Made by a program: the position numbers and the translations under genes
The notes under the pieces: generated by a model
Told to the model about the DNA's origin: nothing
Databases searched by the model: none
Seen by the model: only the letters and a program-made list of their open reading frames with translations
Part shown: positions 32,521-40,485 of the stretch, one piece after another
How positions within the stretch are numbered: position 1 is the first letter of the stretch
Layout: each line of letters opens with the position of its first letter
NCBI GenBank assembly: GCA_944388075.1
Contig: CALXHI010000048.1
Location: forward strand, 1 to 64,000
Origin: an uncultured Clostridia bacterium
Lineage (GTDB): Bacteria > Bacillota > Clostridia > Oscillospirales > Ruminococcaceae
Length of the DNA: 64,000 bases
Direction of reading: 5' to 3'

Positions 32521-33252
32521 TTATTCTGCTGCCGGTGCATTGCCGTAACGGTTGACGATCTTGCTGACCGCATTGCCGGTCTTGGGGTCGATATAACGCA
32601 CAAACAAAGAAATCTTGTTATCCGGATTCAGGCTGTTCCACAGAAGCTGCGTAAATCCCTCAATATCATCGGGAATCGACACCAGCTTCGGCTCGCCCCG
32701 GAAGCTCGGCAGCGGATTGCCGTCGCCGACATAGGTGTGAATGAAGTGCCCCTGACCGGGAACGGGATTCTGATAGGTGAAGGTGAACCGCTGGCAGGAG
32801 GACGGGTCGCCATCCGCACTCTTGAGAATCGACAGCGCATAGTTGAAATGCTCGCCCTCACAGCGAATGACGCCGGAAATGCGAGGCGTAAAGTTCGGCG
32901 CATCCGGCTCAAACTCACGGGCACGCAAGCCCTGCTCAAACGTGAACTGATGGTTCATCGCTTCATAGATGGTATCGGTCTGATCGCCGTTGCTGACGAT
33001 GGTCTTATTGCCCAACACACGCACCGGAGCATAGATGATCAACGAAGGATCGGTACATTTGCTCTCGTCATACGCCTGCGTGCGCAGACCGTTGCCGTCC
33101 GGCACAAAAATACGGTTACGGGAATTCTCACTCCGTCCCATGATGAAATAGACGCAAACCGCTTTCGTACCGTCTGCCGTGCGGCCAAGGATAATGCCTC
33201 GACCCGGGTAGCTGTTTTGCTGCAATTCTTGTGCAATGGAAATCATAGCCAT
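32521..33252 (-). CDS. purO: IMP cyclohydrolase, PurO type
   Basis: Closes the ring of FAICAR to IMP, the last step of purine synthesis. 243 residues. Resembles the archaeal-type IMP cyclohydrolase family (PF07826), not PurH: 'SYPGRGIILGRTADGTKAVC', 'YFIMGRSENSRNRIF', 'DPSLIIYAPVRVLGNKTIVS' and 'NGDQTDTIYEAM'. It stands next to a formyltransferase that lacks a cyclohydrolase domain, so the two together replace bifunctional PurH. Start 33252 follows GGAGGATGG; 1 base separates it from purN. Confidence 0.85.
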   Translation of the reverse strand: MAMISIAQELQQNSYPGRGIILGRTADGTKAVCVYFIMGRSENSRNRIFVPDGNGLRTQAYDESKCTDPSLIIYAPVRVLGNKTIVSNGDQTDTIYEAMNHQFTFEQGLRAREFEPDAPNFTPRISGVIRCEGEHFNYALSILKSADGDPSSCQRFTFTYQNPVPGQGHFIHTYVGDGNPLPSFRGEPKLVSIPDDIEGFTQLLWNSLNPDNKISLFVRYIDPKTGNAVSKIVNRYGNAPAAE

Positions 33253-33253
33253 A

Positions 33254-33907
33254 TTACCATCCTCCGTTCATATCTTCTTTTCGCATAACCACGCCGTCCA
33301 ATACGAACAGCTGGTCCTCACAGAACAGCCGCACCGCTTCGGGCAGCAGCTTCCATTCCGCTTCTTCCATGACTCTGCGCTGCAAGGTTTCGGGCGTATC
33401 GCCCGGCAGCACCGCCACAGCCTTCTGGGAGATAATCGGGCCGCCGTCGCAGACCTCCGTGACAAAATGCACGGTTGCTCCGGTGACCTTTACGCCCTTT
33501 TGCAGAGCCGCCTCATGCACCCGTAATCCATAGTAGCCCTTGCCGCAAAAGCTCGGAATGAGCGCCGGATGCACATTAATCATGCGGTTCGGGTACGCCT
33601 TGCAGATACGCTCGTCCACAATCGTCATAAAACCGGCATAGACGATCAAATCTGCCTGTTCTGCGTCCAAGGCTTCGAGCATCGCATCGGTATACGCTTC
33701 CACCGATACATACTGCTTTCGCTCGATGACTCGTGTCGGAATACCATGCTGCTTTGCACGTTCCAACGCATAAACACCGGGCTTCGAGGCGATGACACAG
33801 GTAATCTTCCCGCAGCCCAGTTCGCCACGGGACTCTGCATCGATCAGTGCCTGCAAATTCGTACCGCCGCCGGATACCAAAACAATGATGCGCTTTTGCT
33901 GTGCCAT
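33254..33907 (-). CDS. purN: Phosphoribosylglycinamide formyltransferase
   Basis: Formylates GAR using 10-formyl-tetrahydrofolate. 217 residues. N-terminal 'RIIVLVSGGGTNLQALIDA', active-site 'MINVHPALIPSFCGKGYYGL' with the catalytic Asn/His pair and 'TVHFVTEVCDGGPII' with the Asp. Start 33907 has AGGAGAAG upstream, and the gene is tightly packed between purM and purO. Confidence 0.96.
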   Translation of the reverse strand: MAQQKRIIVLVSGGGTNLQALIDAESRGELGCGKITCVIASKPGVYALERAKQHGIPTRVIERKQYVSVEAYTDAMLEALDAEQADLIVYAGFMTIVDERICKAYPNRMINVHPALIPSFCGKGYYGLRVHEAALQKGVKVTGATVHFVTEVCDGGPIISQKAVAVLPGDTPETLQRRVMEEAEWKLLPEAVRLFCEDQLFVLDGVVMRKEDMNGGW

Positions 33908-33921
33908 GTTTCTTCTCCTGT

Positions 33922-34968
33922 TTATTCGATGATCACGCCTTCGTCGCTCTCGACCAGCGTACCAAGTACATAGGCGTCCTCACCGGAGGCCTTCAGCGAT
34001 GCCAATGCAGCAGCCACATCCTCCGGTGCAACGGAAACAATCATGCCGACACCCATATTGAAGGTATTGAACATATCACGCTCCGGAATGCGGCCGTTCT
34101 TCGCAATCAGGTCAAAAATCGGCAGGACACGCACGTCACTGCGACGAATCTTGGCACTGATGCCCGAAGGCAGACTGCGTGGAATGTTCTCATAGAAACC
34201 GCCGCCGGTGATATGAGAAATCGCCTTGACCGGCACTGCATCAAGCAGATTGAGAATCGCCTTGACATAGATCTTGGTCGGGGTCAGCAACGCCTCGCCC
34301 AAGGTCGTACCCAGTTCATCATAATGACGAGCCAGATTCGAGGCATTGACCGCAAAGACCTTACGCACCAAGGAGAAGCCATTCGAGTGCACACCGCTTG
34401 AAGCCAGTGCGATCAGCACATCGCCGGCCTTCTGCGATTCGGGCTTGAGAATCTTTTTCTTATCGACGATACCGACCGCAAAGCCTGCCAAGTCGTACTC
34501 ATCTTCCGGATAAAAGCCGGGCATTTCGGCTGTTTCGCCGCCGACCAATGCCGCACCTGCCTGCACGCAGCCTTCCGCAACGCCCGATACGATATCGGCG
34601 ATGCGCTCGGGCACGTTCTTACCGCAGGCAATATAATCCAAAAAGCATTGCGGCTTTGCACCACAGCAAATAATATCGTTTACGCACATGGCAACGCAGT
34701 CGATACCGACTGTGTTGTGGCGATTCATCAGGAAAGCGATTTTCAGCTTCGTACCGACACCATCCGTGCCGGAAACCAAAACCGGTTCTTCCATACCCTT
34801 GACATTCAGTGCAAACAAGCCGCCAAAGCCGCCGATGCCGTCGAGCACACCTGCGGTCATGGTACGTGCCACATGCTGCTTCATCAATGCAACCGCCTGA
34901 TATCCTGCCGTGACATCAACGCCGGCTTCCTTATAGCTTTCAGAAAAGCTGTTCTTTCCGTGTTCCAT
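33922..34968 (-). CDS. purM: Phosphoribosylformylglycinamidine cyclo-ligase (AIR synthetase)
   Basis: Makes aminoimidazole ribotide from FGAM and ATP. 348 residues. '[20 protein letters not shown]', '[19 protein letters not shown]', '[20 protein letters not shown]' and '[18 protein letters not shown]' are the family's phosphate and substrate loops. Start 34968 has AAGGGTGA upstream. It lies 23 bases after purF. No purL gene (FGAM synthetase, the preceding step) is in this window. Confidence 0.96.
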   Translation of the reverse strand: MEHGKNSFSESYKEAGVDVTAGYQAVALMKQHVARTMTAGVLDGIGGFGGLFALNVKGMEEPVLVSGTDGVGTKLKIAFLMNRHNTVGIDCVAMCVNDIICCGAKPQCFLDYIACGKNVPERIADIVSGVAEGCVQAGAALVGGETAEMPGFYPEDEYDLAGFAVGIVDKKKILKPESQKAGDVLIALASSGVHSNGFSLVRKVFAVNASNLARHYDELGTTLGEALLTPTKIYVKAILNLLDAVPVKAISHITGGGFYENIPRSLPSGISAKIRRSDVRVLPIFDLIAKNGRIPERDMFNTFNMGVGMIVSVAPEDVAAALASLKASGEDAYVLGTLVESDEGVIIE

Positions 34969-34991
34969 TTCGTCACCCTTTCAAGCCAAGA

Positions 34992-36395
34992 TTATTCTTT
35001 GCCCGTCCAGCAATAGGTGCAGAGCCGGTCGGGATCGATGCCGACGGCTTCCTGCACATCAGCAAGCAAATGATATTTCAGTGAGGTAAAGTTCAAACGC
35101 TTGGCGATCTCGTCCACCATCGCATGATAGCGTTCGGTATTGTCAGTGCAATATTCTTCCAAATAGCGGTCGTCGCCATCGAAATCCCGAATGACCTGCC
35201 GTGCTATCAAATCCATCTCGGACTTGGAACGGCTGAAGTTCAGATACTTGCAACCGAACATACTGGGCGGACTGGCAGACCGAATATGCACAGCGGTTGC
35301 GCCGCTTTGATAGAGGAAGCTGACCGTTTCCCGCATCTGCGTACCACGGACGATCGAATCATCGAGGAACAGCAGCTTCTTGTCATGAATGAGCTGCTCC
35401 ACCGGAATCAGCTTCATACGGGCAATCAGATTGCGCTTCGTCTGGTGACGGGGCATAAAGCTGCGTGGCCAAGTCGGTGTATACTTGATGAACGGCCGTG
35501 CATAGCAGATGCCGCTCTCATTGGCATAGCCGATCGCATGACCGATGCCCGAATCCGGAATACCGGCAACATAGTCCGCATCAATGCCCTTGTCACGCTT
35601 CGCAAGCAAAGCGCCGCAGCGATTGCGCATGACCTCGACATTCACGCCCTCATAGCAAGAGGTGGTATAGCCGTAGTAAATCCACAGGAATGCGCAGATT
35701 TTCATGCGATTGTTCGGCTCCATGACCTGCTCACAGCTGTCCGGCGTCATCAGAACAATCTCGCCGGGCTCCAAATCCCGAACATAGTGATAGCCCAGAT
35801 TGAGATACGAGAAGGACTCGAAGCCGGCACAGTATGCCCCATCCTTCTTGCCGATGATGATCGGGGTACGTCCCACCCAATCTCTTGCCGCATAGATACC
35901 GCCCGGCGACATCAGCAATAGGGACAGCGAGCCGTCAATTCGCTTCTGAGCATAGCGAATGCCCTCGGGAATCGAATCGCATTGGTTAATCAATGCCGCA
36001 ACCAGCTCCGTGTTATTGATGACGCTGCCGCTCGCTTCGGTGAAATGGCTGCCGCCGTTTTTGAAGACCTCTGCCACGAGCTCCTCGATGTTATTGATTC
36101 TGCCAACGGTTGTCAAGGCATAGCTGCCCAAATGGGAGCGAATCATAATCGGCTGCGGATCGGTATCGCTGATGCAGCCAATGCCCATCGTTCCGTGCAT
36201 TTCGTTGATATCCTGCTCGAATTTGGTACGGAACGGCGTATTCTCGATGTTGTGAATCGCACGCTGAAAACCCTTCTGCTCATCATAGACCGACATACCG
36301 CCGCGTCTTGCGCCCAAATGGGTGTGATAGTCCGTTCCGAAATACAAATCGGCAACGCAGTCCTCTCGGGAAATGACACCGAATAAACCGCCCAT
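34992..36395 (-). CDS. purF: Amidophosphoribosyltransferase-like protein lacking the N-terminal nucleophile Cys
   Basis: PurF homologue of 467 residues. The phosphoribosyltransferase half is intact ('KLLFLDDSIVRGTQMRETVS', 'GIPDSGIGHAIGYANESGI'). In normal PurF the glutaminase nucleophile is the first residue after Met or a propeptide, in 'CGVFGI'; here the aligned stretch is MGGLFGV, with Gly in place of Cys. The rest of the Ntn domain is still recognisable ('DGSLSLLLM'). It may use free ammonia or a separate glutaminase, or the fold may use another residue such as Cys13 (less likely). The window has no second purF. Confidence 0.88.
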   Translation of the reverse strand: MGGLFGVISREDCVADLYFGTDYHTHLGARRGGMSVYDEQKGFQRAIHNIENTPFRTKFEQDINEMHGTMGIGCISDTDPQPIMIRSHLGSYALTTVGRINNIEELVAEVFKNGGSHFTEASGSVINNTELVAALINQCDSIPEGIRYAQKRIDGSLSLLLMSPGGIYAARDWVGRTPIIIGKKDGAYCAGFESFSYLNLGYHYVRDLEPGEIVLMTPDSCEQVMEPNNRMKICAFLWIYYGYTTSCYEGVNVEVMRNRCGALLAKRDKGIDADYVAGIPDSGIGHAIGYANESGICYARPFIKYTPTWPRSFMPRHQTKRNLIARMKLIPVEQLIHDKKLLFLDDSIVRGTQMRETVSFLYQSGATAVHIRSASPPSMFGCKYLNFSRSKSEMDLIARQVIRDFDGDDRYLEEYCTDNTERYHAMVDEIAKRLNFTSLKYHLLADVQEAVGIDPDRLCTYCWTGKE

Positions 36396-36431
36396 GTTTT
36401 CCTCCGTTTCCGTTTGGGAAGAGCGTGCCGA

Positions 36432-37151
36432 TTAAGCCTTGCCCATCAAACGCTTCATGATTTCCTGATATGCTTCCTCTACGCCGCCCATATCTCTGCG
36501 GAAGCGATCCTTATCGAGCTTCTCGTGGGTCTCGCTGTCCCAGAAGCGGCAGGTGTCGGGCGAAATCTCGTCTGCCAGCAAAATCTGACCGTGGAAGCGG
36601 CCAAACTCAATCTTGAAGTCGATCAGGTCAATACCAAGCTTCTTGAAAAAATCCACCATGAACGCATTGACTGCAAACGCATACTTAGTAATGGTATCGA
36701 TTTCTTCTTTCGTAGCCAGACCCAAGCCCAGTGCATAGTAATCGTTGATGAACGGATCTCCCAGATCATCGTTCTTGTAGCTGAATTCGAGGGTCGGCTG
36801 CTTGAGCGGCGTACCCTCTGCGATGCCGAGCTTCTTCGAAAAGCTGCCGGCTGCCACATTGCGTACGATAACCTCCAGCGGAACGATCTCTACCTTCTTG
36901 ACGATGGTTTCCCGCTCACTGATTTCCTCAACCAAATGGGTCGGGATACCCTGCTGCTCGAGCAGTTTGAACATATAGTTGGTCATCTGATTGTTGATGA
37001 CGCCCTTGCCGACGATCGTACCCTTCTTCTCTCCGTTGAATGCGGTTGCATCGTCCTTGTAATCCACGATCACCAGATCGGGATCATTGGTTGCATAGAC
37101 CTTCTTGGCCTTTCCCTCATACAGCTGTTCGCCCTTGACAATGTTCTCCAT
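36432..37151 (-). CDS. purC: SAICAR synthase
   Basis: Ligates aspartate to CAIR with ATP. 239 residues. '[20 protein letters not shown]', '[20 protein letters not shown]', '[20 protein letters not shown]' and '[20 protein letters not shown]' are diagnostic. Start 37151 has GGAGGACT upstream; the longer frame lacks a binding site. 39 bases after purE. Confidence 0.97.
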   Translation of the reverse strand: MENIVKGEQLYEGKAKKVYATNDPDLVIVDYKDDATAFNGEKKGTIVGKGVINNQMTNYMFKLLEQQGIPTHLVEEISERETIVKKVEIVPLEVIVRNVAAGSFSKKLGIAEGTPLKQPTLEFSYKNDDLGDPFINDYYALGLGLATKEEIDTITKYAFAVNAFMVDFFKKLGIDLIDFKIEFGRFHGQILLADEISPDTCRFWDSETHEKLDKDRFRRDMGGVEEAYQEIMKRLMGKA

Positions 37152-37190
37152 GATAGTCCTCCATCCTTCATATTTCATACCGTGATACGG

Positions 37191-37700
37191 TTACGGTTGT
37201 TGTTGCAGTGCAGCCAGCTTTTCCTGCAGGGCGGCATCCTTCTGCATCACGCCTGCGATCATCGCCTGCTTTTCGGATTCGAGCTTTGCCGCAAGCGTTT
37301 CATCGGAGAGTGCCAGCATCTGAATCGCCAGCAATGCCGCATTCTTCGCACCGTTAATGGCAACGGTCGCCACCGGAATCCCGGGCGGCATCTGCACGGT
37401 AGCCAACAGTGCATCCATGCCATCGAGATTGCTCGATTTGCACGGAATGCCGATCACCGGCAAGGTTGTATGGCCTGCCATCACGCCTGCCAAATGCGCG
37501 GCCATACCGGCGGCACAAATCAGCACACCAAAGCCTTCTTTTTTGGCATTGGCTGCAAATTCGCAGGCGATCTGCGGTGTGCGGTGTGCGCTCATGACAT
37601 GGCAGACAGAGGGCACACCATAGGCCTTCAGCTCAGCCAGAGCCTTTTCTACGATCGGGAGGTCGCTGTCGCTTCCCATGATCACGGCAACTTTCTTCAT
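37191..37700 (-). CDS. purE: 5-(carboxyamino)imidazole ribonucleotide mutase
   Basis: Isomerises N5-CAIR to CAIR. 169 residues, class I PurE. 'VAVIMGSDSDLPIVEKALAE', 'HVMSAHRTPQIACEFAAN', 'LICAAGMAAHLAGVMAGHTT' and 'LPVIGIPCKSS' carry the active-site residues. The start at 37700 (MKKVAV) is preferred to 37712, because the latter sits directly on the AAAGG ribosome binding site. First gene of the purine run. The 56-base gap upstream holds only a 6-bp hairpin (37724-37737) and no purine riboswitch. Confidence 0.96.
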   Translation of the reverse strand: MKKVAVIMGSDSDLPIVEKALAELKAYGVPSVCHVMSAHRTPQIACEFAANAKKEGFGVLICAAGMAAHLAGVMAGHTTLPVIGIPCKSSNLDGMDALLATVQMPPGIPVATVAINGAKNAALLAIQMLALSDETLAAKLESEKQAMIAGVMQKDAALQEKLAALQQQP

Positions 37701-37756
37701 GCGATCACGCATCCTTTCTGGAAACGGGCAAGCCCGTCTGTTTCTATCTTGTCGGT

Positions 37757-38737
37757 TCAGTATGCACCGCCCGACACTTCCTGCTGCAAATCTCGCATAC
37801 CCGTAAATACATAAGAGCCATTCAGGTTACGGGAGATATCCAACAAAATTGCGGTTGAAATCGTTGTTTCCGCACCATCGGCATCAGTGCGGATATAGGT
37901 CACCTGCATTTGTACCAAATACGCCGGGAACCCTTCCGTTTGCACAATTTTCACTCGTGAAACCGAAGCGTCTTGCAGCGTACAGTTTGTATAATAATAT
38001 GCGCCCGAAAAATTCGTATTGTCTTCTATATTCGAAGGAAAAAAGGAAAGGGTATCCGGCGTGGCAATCATCAATCCGTTCAGATAGCATGCCGCCGCCT
38101 CTCCGAGCATATAGAGCGTTTCCCAGTCGGGCAGATGCCGCAGCTGTGCGGCATTAAAGTCCATTGTCATAGTGTGCAGACCAACCATGTGCGCACTATG
38201 CCACTGCTCCCATTCGATGCCATTTGCACCCAAGCTTGCGATGAAGGAATCGTCGCCTCGCTGCAACATCAACTGCTCCTGCGTATATTTCGTGTCATCC
38301 CATGCGGTCGTCATCCAAAGCGTACCATCTTGATGATACAGATGATACTGTACGACACCATTCTCCTCGATCTGCGCAATCCACAAATCCTCTGCTTTCG
38401 AATCGATCGAATCATAAAAAAACGGTACGACAATTTCTCCGTTATAGCGGATGATCCCATATCGGCTCTCACTGCTGCCATCCGATCGGGCAATCAACAA
38501 ATCCTCGCCCATTGCACGGAGATAGTACCATTCCGGCTCCAAAACCGTTCTGCCGGAGCCGGTTCGCACGCCCCATTTGCCGTTTTCCACGAACAATTCC
38601 GTTTCATTAGATGCCGGTGTCACAATGCCTGAATCATCTGCCGTTTCGCTCTCCTGTCGGGGCCGCAAAATGGCGATCATCAGCCCCACGACAACAAGCA
38701 GCAAAACCAAAATCATCCAATGCATGCGGCGATGCAT
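37757..38737 (-). CDS. Membrane-anchored WG-repeat-like protein
   Basis: 326 residues: one membrane segment (about 7-24), then an outside domain. The beginning reads like WG repeats: 'ELFVENGKWGVRTGSGRTVL', 'ESRYGIIRYNGEIVVPFFYD'. The rest (about 130-320) is not assigned. Start 38737 has AAAGGAG upstream. It lies between queT and purE, in an apparent operon with genes of unrelated function. Role unknown. Confidence 0.65.
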   Translation of the reverse strand: MHRRMHWMILVLLLVVVGLMIAILRPRQESETADDSGIVTPASNETELFVENGKWGVRTGSGRTVLEPEWYYLRAMGEDLLIARSDGSSESRYGIIRYNGEIVVPFFYDSIDSKAEDLWIAQIEENGVVQYHLYHQDGTLWMTTAWDDTKYTQEQLMLQRGDDSFIASLGANGIEWEQWHSAHMVGLHTMTMDFNAAQLRHLPDWETLYMLGEAAACYLNGLMIATPDTLSFFPSNIEDNTNFSGAYYYTNCTLQDASVSRVKIVQTEGFPAYLVQMQVTYIRTDADGAETTISTAILLDISRNLNGSYVFTGMRDLQQEVSGGAY

Positions 38738-38767
38738 AGACGTGCTCCTTTCTTTGTGTTGTTCGGA

Positions 38768-39262
38768 TTAGGAAACAGTCGCATCTGCTGCCGCAATCCA
38801 CCTGCGCAGATACGGCGAACGCATGGCAGCATAGTAAAGCGGCAAGCCGATTGCTGCAACAGCAATCAATTCCCCGAGTGCCACCGTGCCAAATGCGTAC
38901 CAAAACGGAACTTCCATGAACACATTCAGCTCCCATCCGACCAACAAGCCATTGACCAATGCCGGAATCACAGCAGCAATCGCCGACCGCTTGACCCAAT
39001 GTATCACAACAGCGGCAATCATCGTCGCAGCCGTTCCGACGAGAATATCAATCGCCATGCTGCTGAACAGATTGGCAATCAAACACCCAATCGTCAACGC
39101 AACACACCACCGTTTTCGGGCAACGCAGAGCAACATCAATGCCTCTGCAATGCGAATCTGGACAGCACCATAAGAAAGCGGTGCCAGCACGATGGTCAGT
39201 GCGGCATACACGGCGGCAATCACGCCGATTTGTGCCATAGTGGATACGGAAATGCGGTTCAT
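38768..39262 (-). CDS. queT: QueT-family queuosine precursor transporter
   Basis: 164-residue membrane protein with about five segments, S-component of an ECF transporter for a queuosine precursor (preQ0/preQ1). 'LSYGAVQIRIAEALMLLCVA', 'IGCLIANLFSSMAIDILVGT' and 'PALVNGLLVGWELNVFMEVP' fit the family. Start 39262 has CAAGGAGG upstream, and that site lies inside the pseudoknot described at 39271-39305. The ECF module (ATPases and T subunit) is not in the window. Confidence 0.88.
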   Translation of the reverse strand: MNRISVSTMAQIGVIAAVYAALTIVLAPLSYGAVQIRIAEALMLLCVARKRWCVALTIGCLIANLFSSMAIDILVGTAATMIAAVVIHWVKRSAIAAVIPALVNGLLVGWELNVFMEVPFWYAFGTVALGELIAVAAIGLPLYYAAMRSPYLRRWIAAADATVS

Positions 39263-39270
39263 ATGAAATT

Positions 39271-39305
39271 CCTCCTTGTTTTCTGCTGGTTATCAAGGCA
39301 ACAGC
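39271..39305 (-). ncRNA. Putative preQ1-I riboswitch in the queT leader
   Basis: H-type pseudoknot read on the minus strand: stem 1 GCTG (39302-39305) with CAGC (39285-39288); loop bases CCTTG (39294-39298) pair with CAAGG (39274-39278), which is part of the ribosome binding site CAAGGAGG. An A-rich segment AGAAAA precedes it, as in class I preQ1 aptamers (tail AAAACAAGG), and a conserved-looking TAAC precedes stem 1's 3' strand. Ligand binding would hide the ribosome binding site and shut off QueT. Confidence 0.6.
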
Positions 39306-39329
39306 GAGCAAATAGATAGCATAGAAGCG

Positions 39330-40337
39330 TTAATCTTCCGGCTTGTCCGACTCCTTGGACGCAGGGGTCTGTGTAAAGGTATCGGCATTTTCATCGGTTT
39401 CCCGCACCAGATAAATCGGACGGTGCTTGACCTCGAGATAGGTCTTGGATAGATACGTACCGAGAATGCCCGTGCAGAACAGCTGCAAGCCACCCAAAAA
39501 ATAGAGCGAGCAAATCAGTGTCGGGTAGCCATCAACGGGTTCTCCAAACAGGAACTTTTTGATAATGGTACCGATGATAACGATGACGGCAATCAAACAG
39601 CTGACCAGACCCAGCAGCACGGAAATCCCGAGTGGCGCAGTCGAAAAGCCGATGATACCTTCAATCGAATAGCGAAACAGTCCCCAGAAGCTCCAAGCGG
39701 TCGTTCCGGCAACACGCTCGACATTTTCATATTCGAGATACTTCACACGGAATCCGACCCAGGAGAAAATGCCCTTGGAAAAGCGGTTATATTCGCTCAT
39801 CGACAGCACCGCATCGACCATCTGCCGCGTCATAAAGCGGAAGTCCTGTGCACCGTCTACAATTTCCGTCTGGGAAATCTTGTTCATAATCTTATAGAAC
39901 AGTCTTGCGAACCACGAACGAATTTTGGATTCTCCCTTGCGACTGACACGACGTGTGGTGGCACAGTCATATTCGCCGCTCTTGACTGCCTCATACATCT
40001 CCGGCAGAAATTTCGGCGGATGCTGCAAATCTGCATCCATTACAACGCAGTAGTCACCCTTCGCATGGGAGAGTCCTGCATAAATGCCGGCTTCCTTGCC
40101 GAAGTTTCTCGAGAACGACAGATATCGCACACGCTTGTCCTGCTTCACTAACTTGCGCAAGCCTTCCAGCGTATGATCCTTTGATCCGTCATCGATGAAC
40201 AGATATTCAAACGTCAGCTCAGGATATTTCTGCTGCATCTCTGCCGTGACTCTTGTAATTTCTGCATAGAACAGCGGCAGCGACTCTTCCTCGTTATAAC
40301 ATGGAACAATAATCGAGAGCAAGCTCTGCTTGGACAA
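39330..40337 (-). CDS. GtrB/DPM1-like family 2 glycosyltransferase
   Basis: 335 residues. GT2 domain (about 1-230) with 'LSIIVPCYNEEESLPLFY', 'LFIDDGSKDHT', 'FGKEAGIYAGLSHAKGDY', the metal motif 'VVMDADLQHPP' and 'QDFRFMTRQMVDAVLSMSEY'. Two C-terminal membrane segments (about 235-255 and 280-300). Such enzymes load glucose or similar sugars onto polyprenyl phosphate for cell-envelope decoration. The start codon is TTG at 40337 with GGAGG seven bases before it; no ATG fits. Promoter 40390-40418. Confidence 0.9.
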   Translation of the reverse strand: MSKQSLLSIIVPCYNEEESLPLFYAEITRVTAEMQQKYPELTFEYLFIDDGSKDHTLEGLRKLVKQDKRVRYLSFSRNFGKEAGIYAGLSHAKGDYCVVMDADLQHPPKFLPEMYEAVKSGEYDCATTRRVSRKGESKIRSWFARLFYKIMNKISQTEIVDGAQDFRFMTRQMVDAVLSMSEYNRFSKGIFSWVGFRVKYLEYENVERVAGTTAWSFWGLFRYSIEGIIGFSTAPLGISVLLGLVSCLIAVIVIIGTIIKKFLFGEPVDGYPTLICSLYFLGGLQLFCTGILGTYLSKTYLEVKHRPIYLVRETDENADTFTQTPASKESDKPED

Positions 40338-40389
40338 ATGAATTCCTCCCTCGGTGTCTCCGGATGGGGACGATTAGTCATACACACTT

Positions 40390-40418
40390 ATTATATCGCA
40401 TTACGGCAAAAAAAGCAA
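40390..40418 (-). promoter_or_regulatory. Sigma-A promoter of the GT2/queT/pur run
   Basis: Minus strand TTGCTT (40413-40418), 17-bp spacer, TATAAT (40390-40395). It is the last clear promoter before the purine genes. Confidence 0.75.
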
Positions 40419-40485
40419 GAGCAAATGCGGAATTTCTCTATCATTTCCGCAGCAGTGTCCCAAATCCTGCCCGTGCATCCCGACT

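Noticed and set aside
37701..37756. Purine riboswitch before purE
   Set aside because: The gap is only 56 bases and holds a 6-bp hairpin; the conserved three-way-junction loops are absent.
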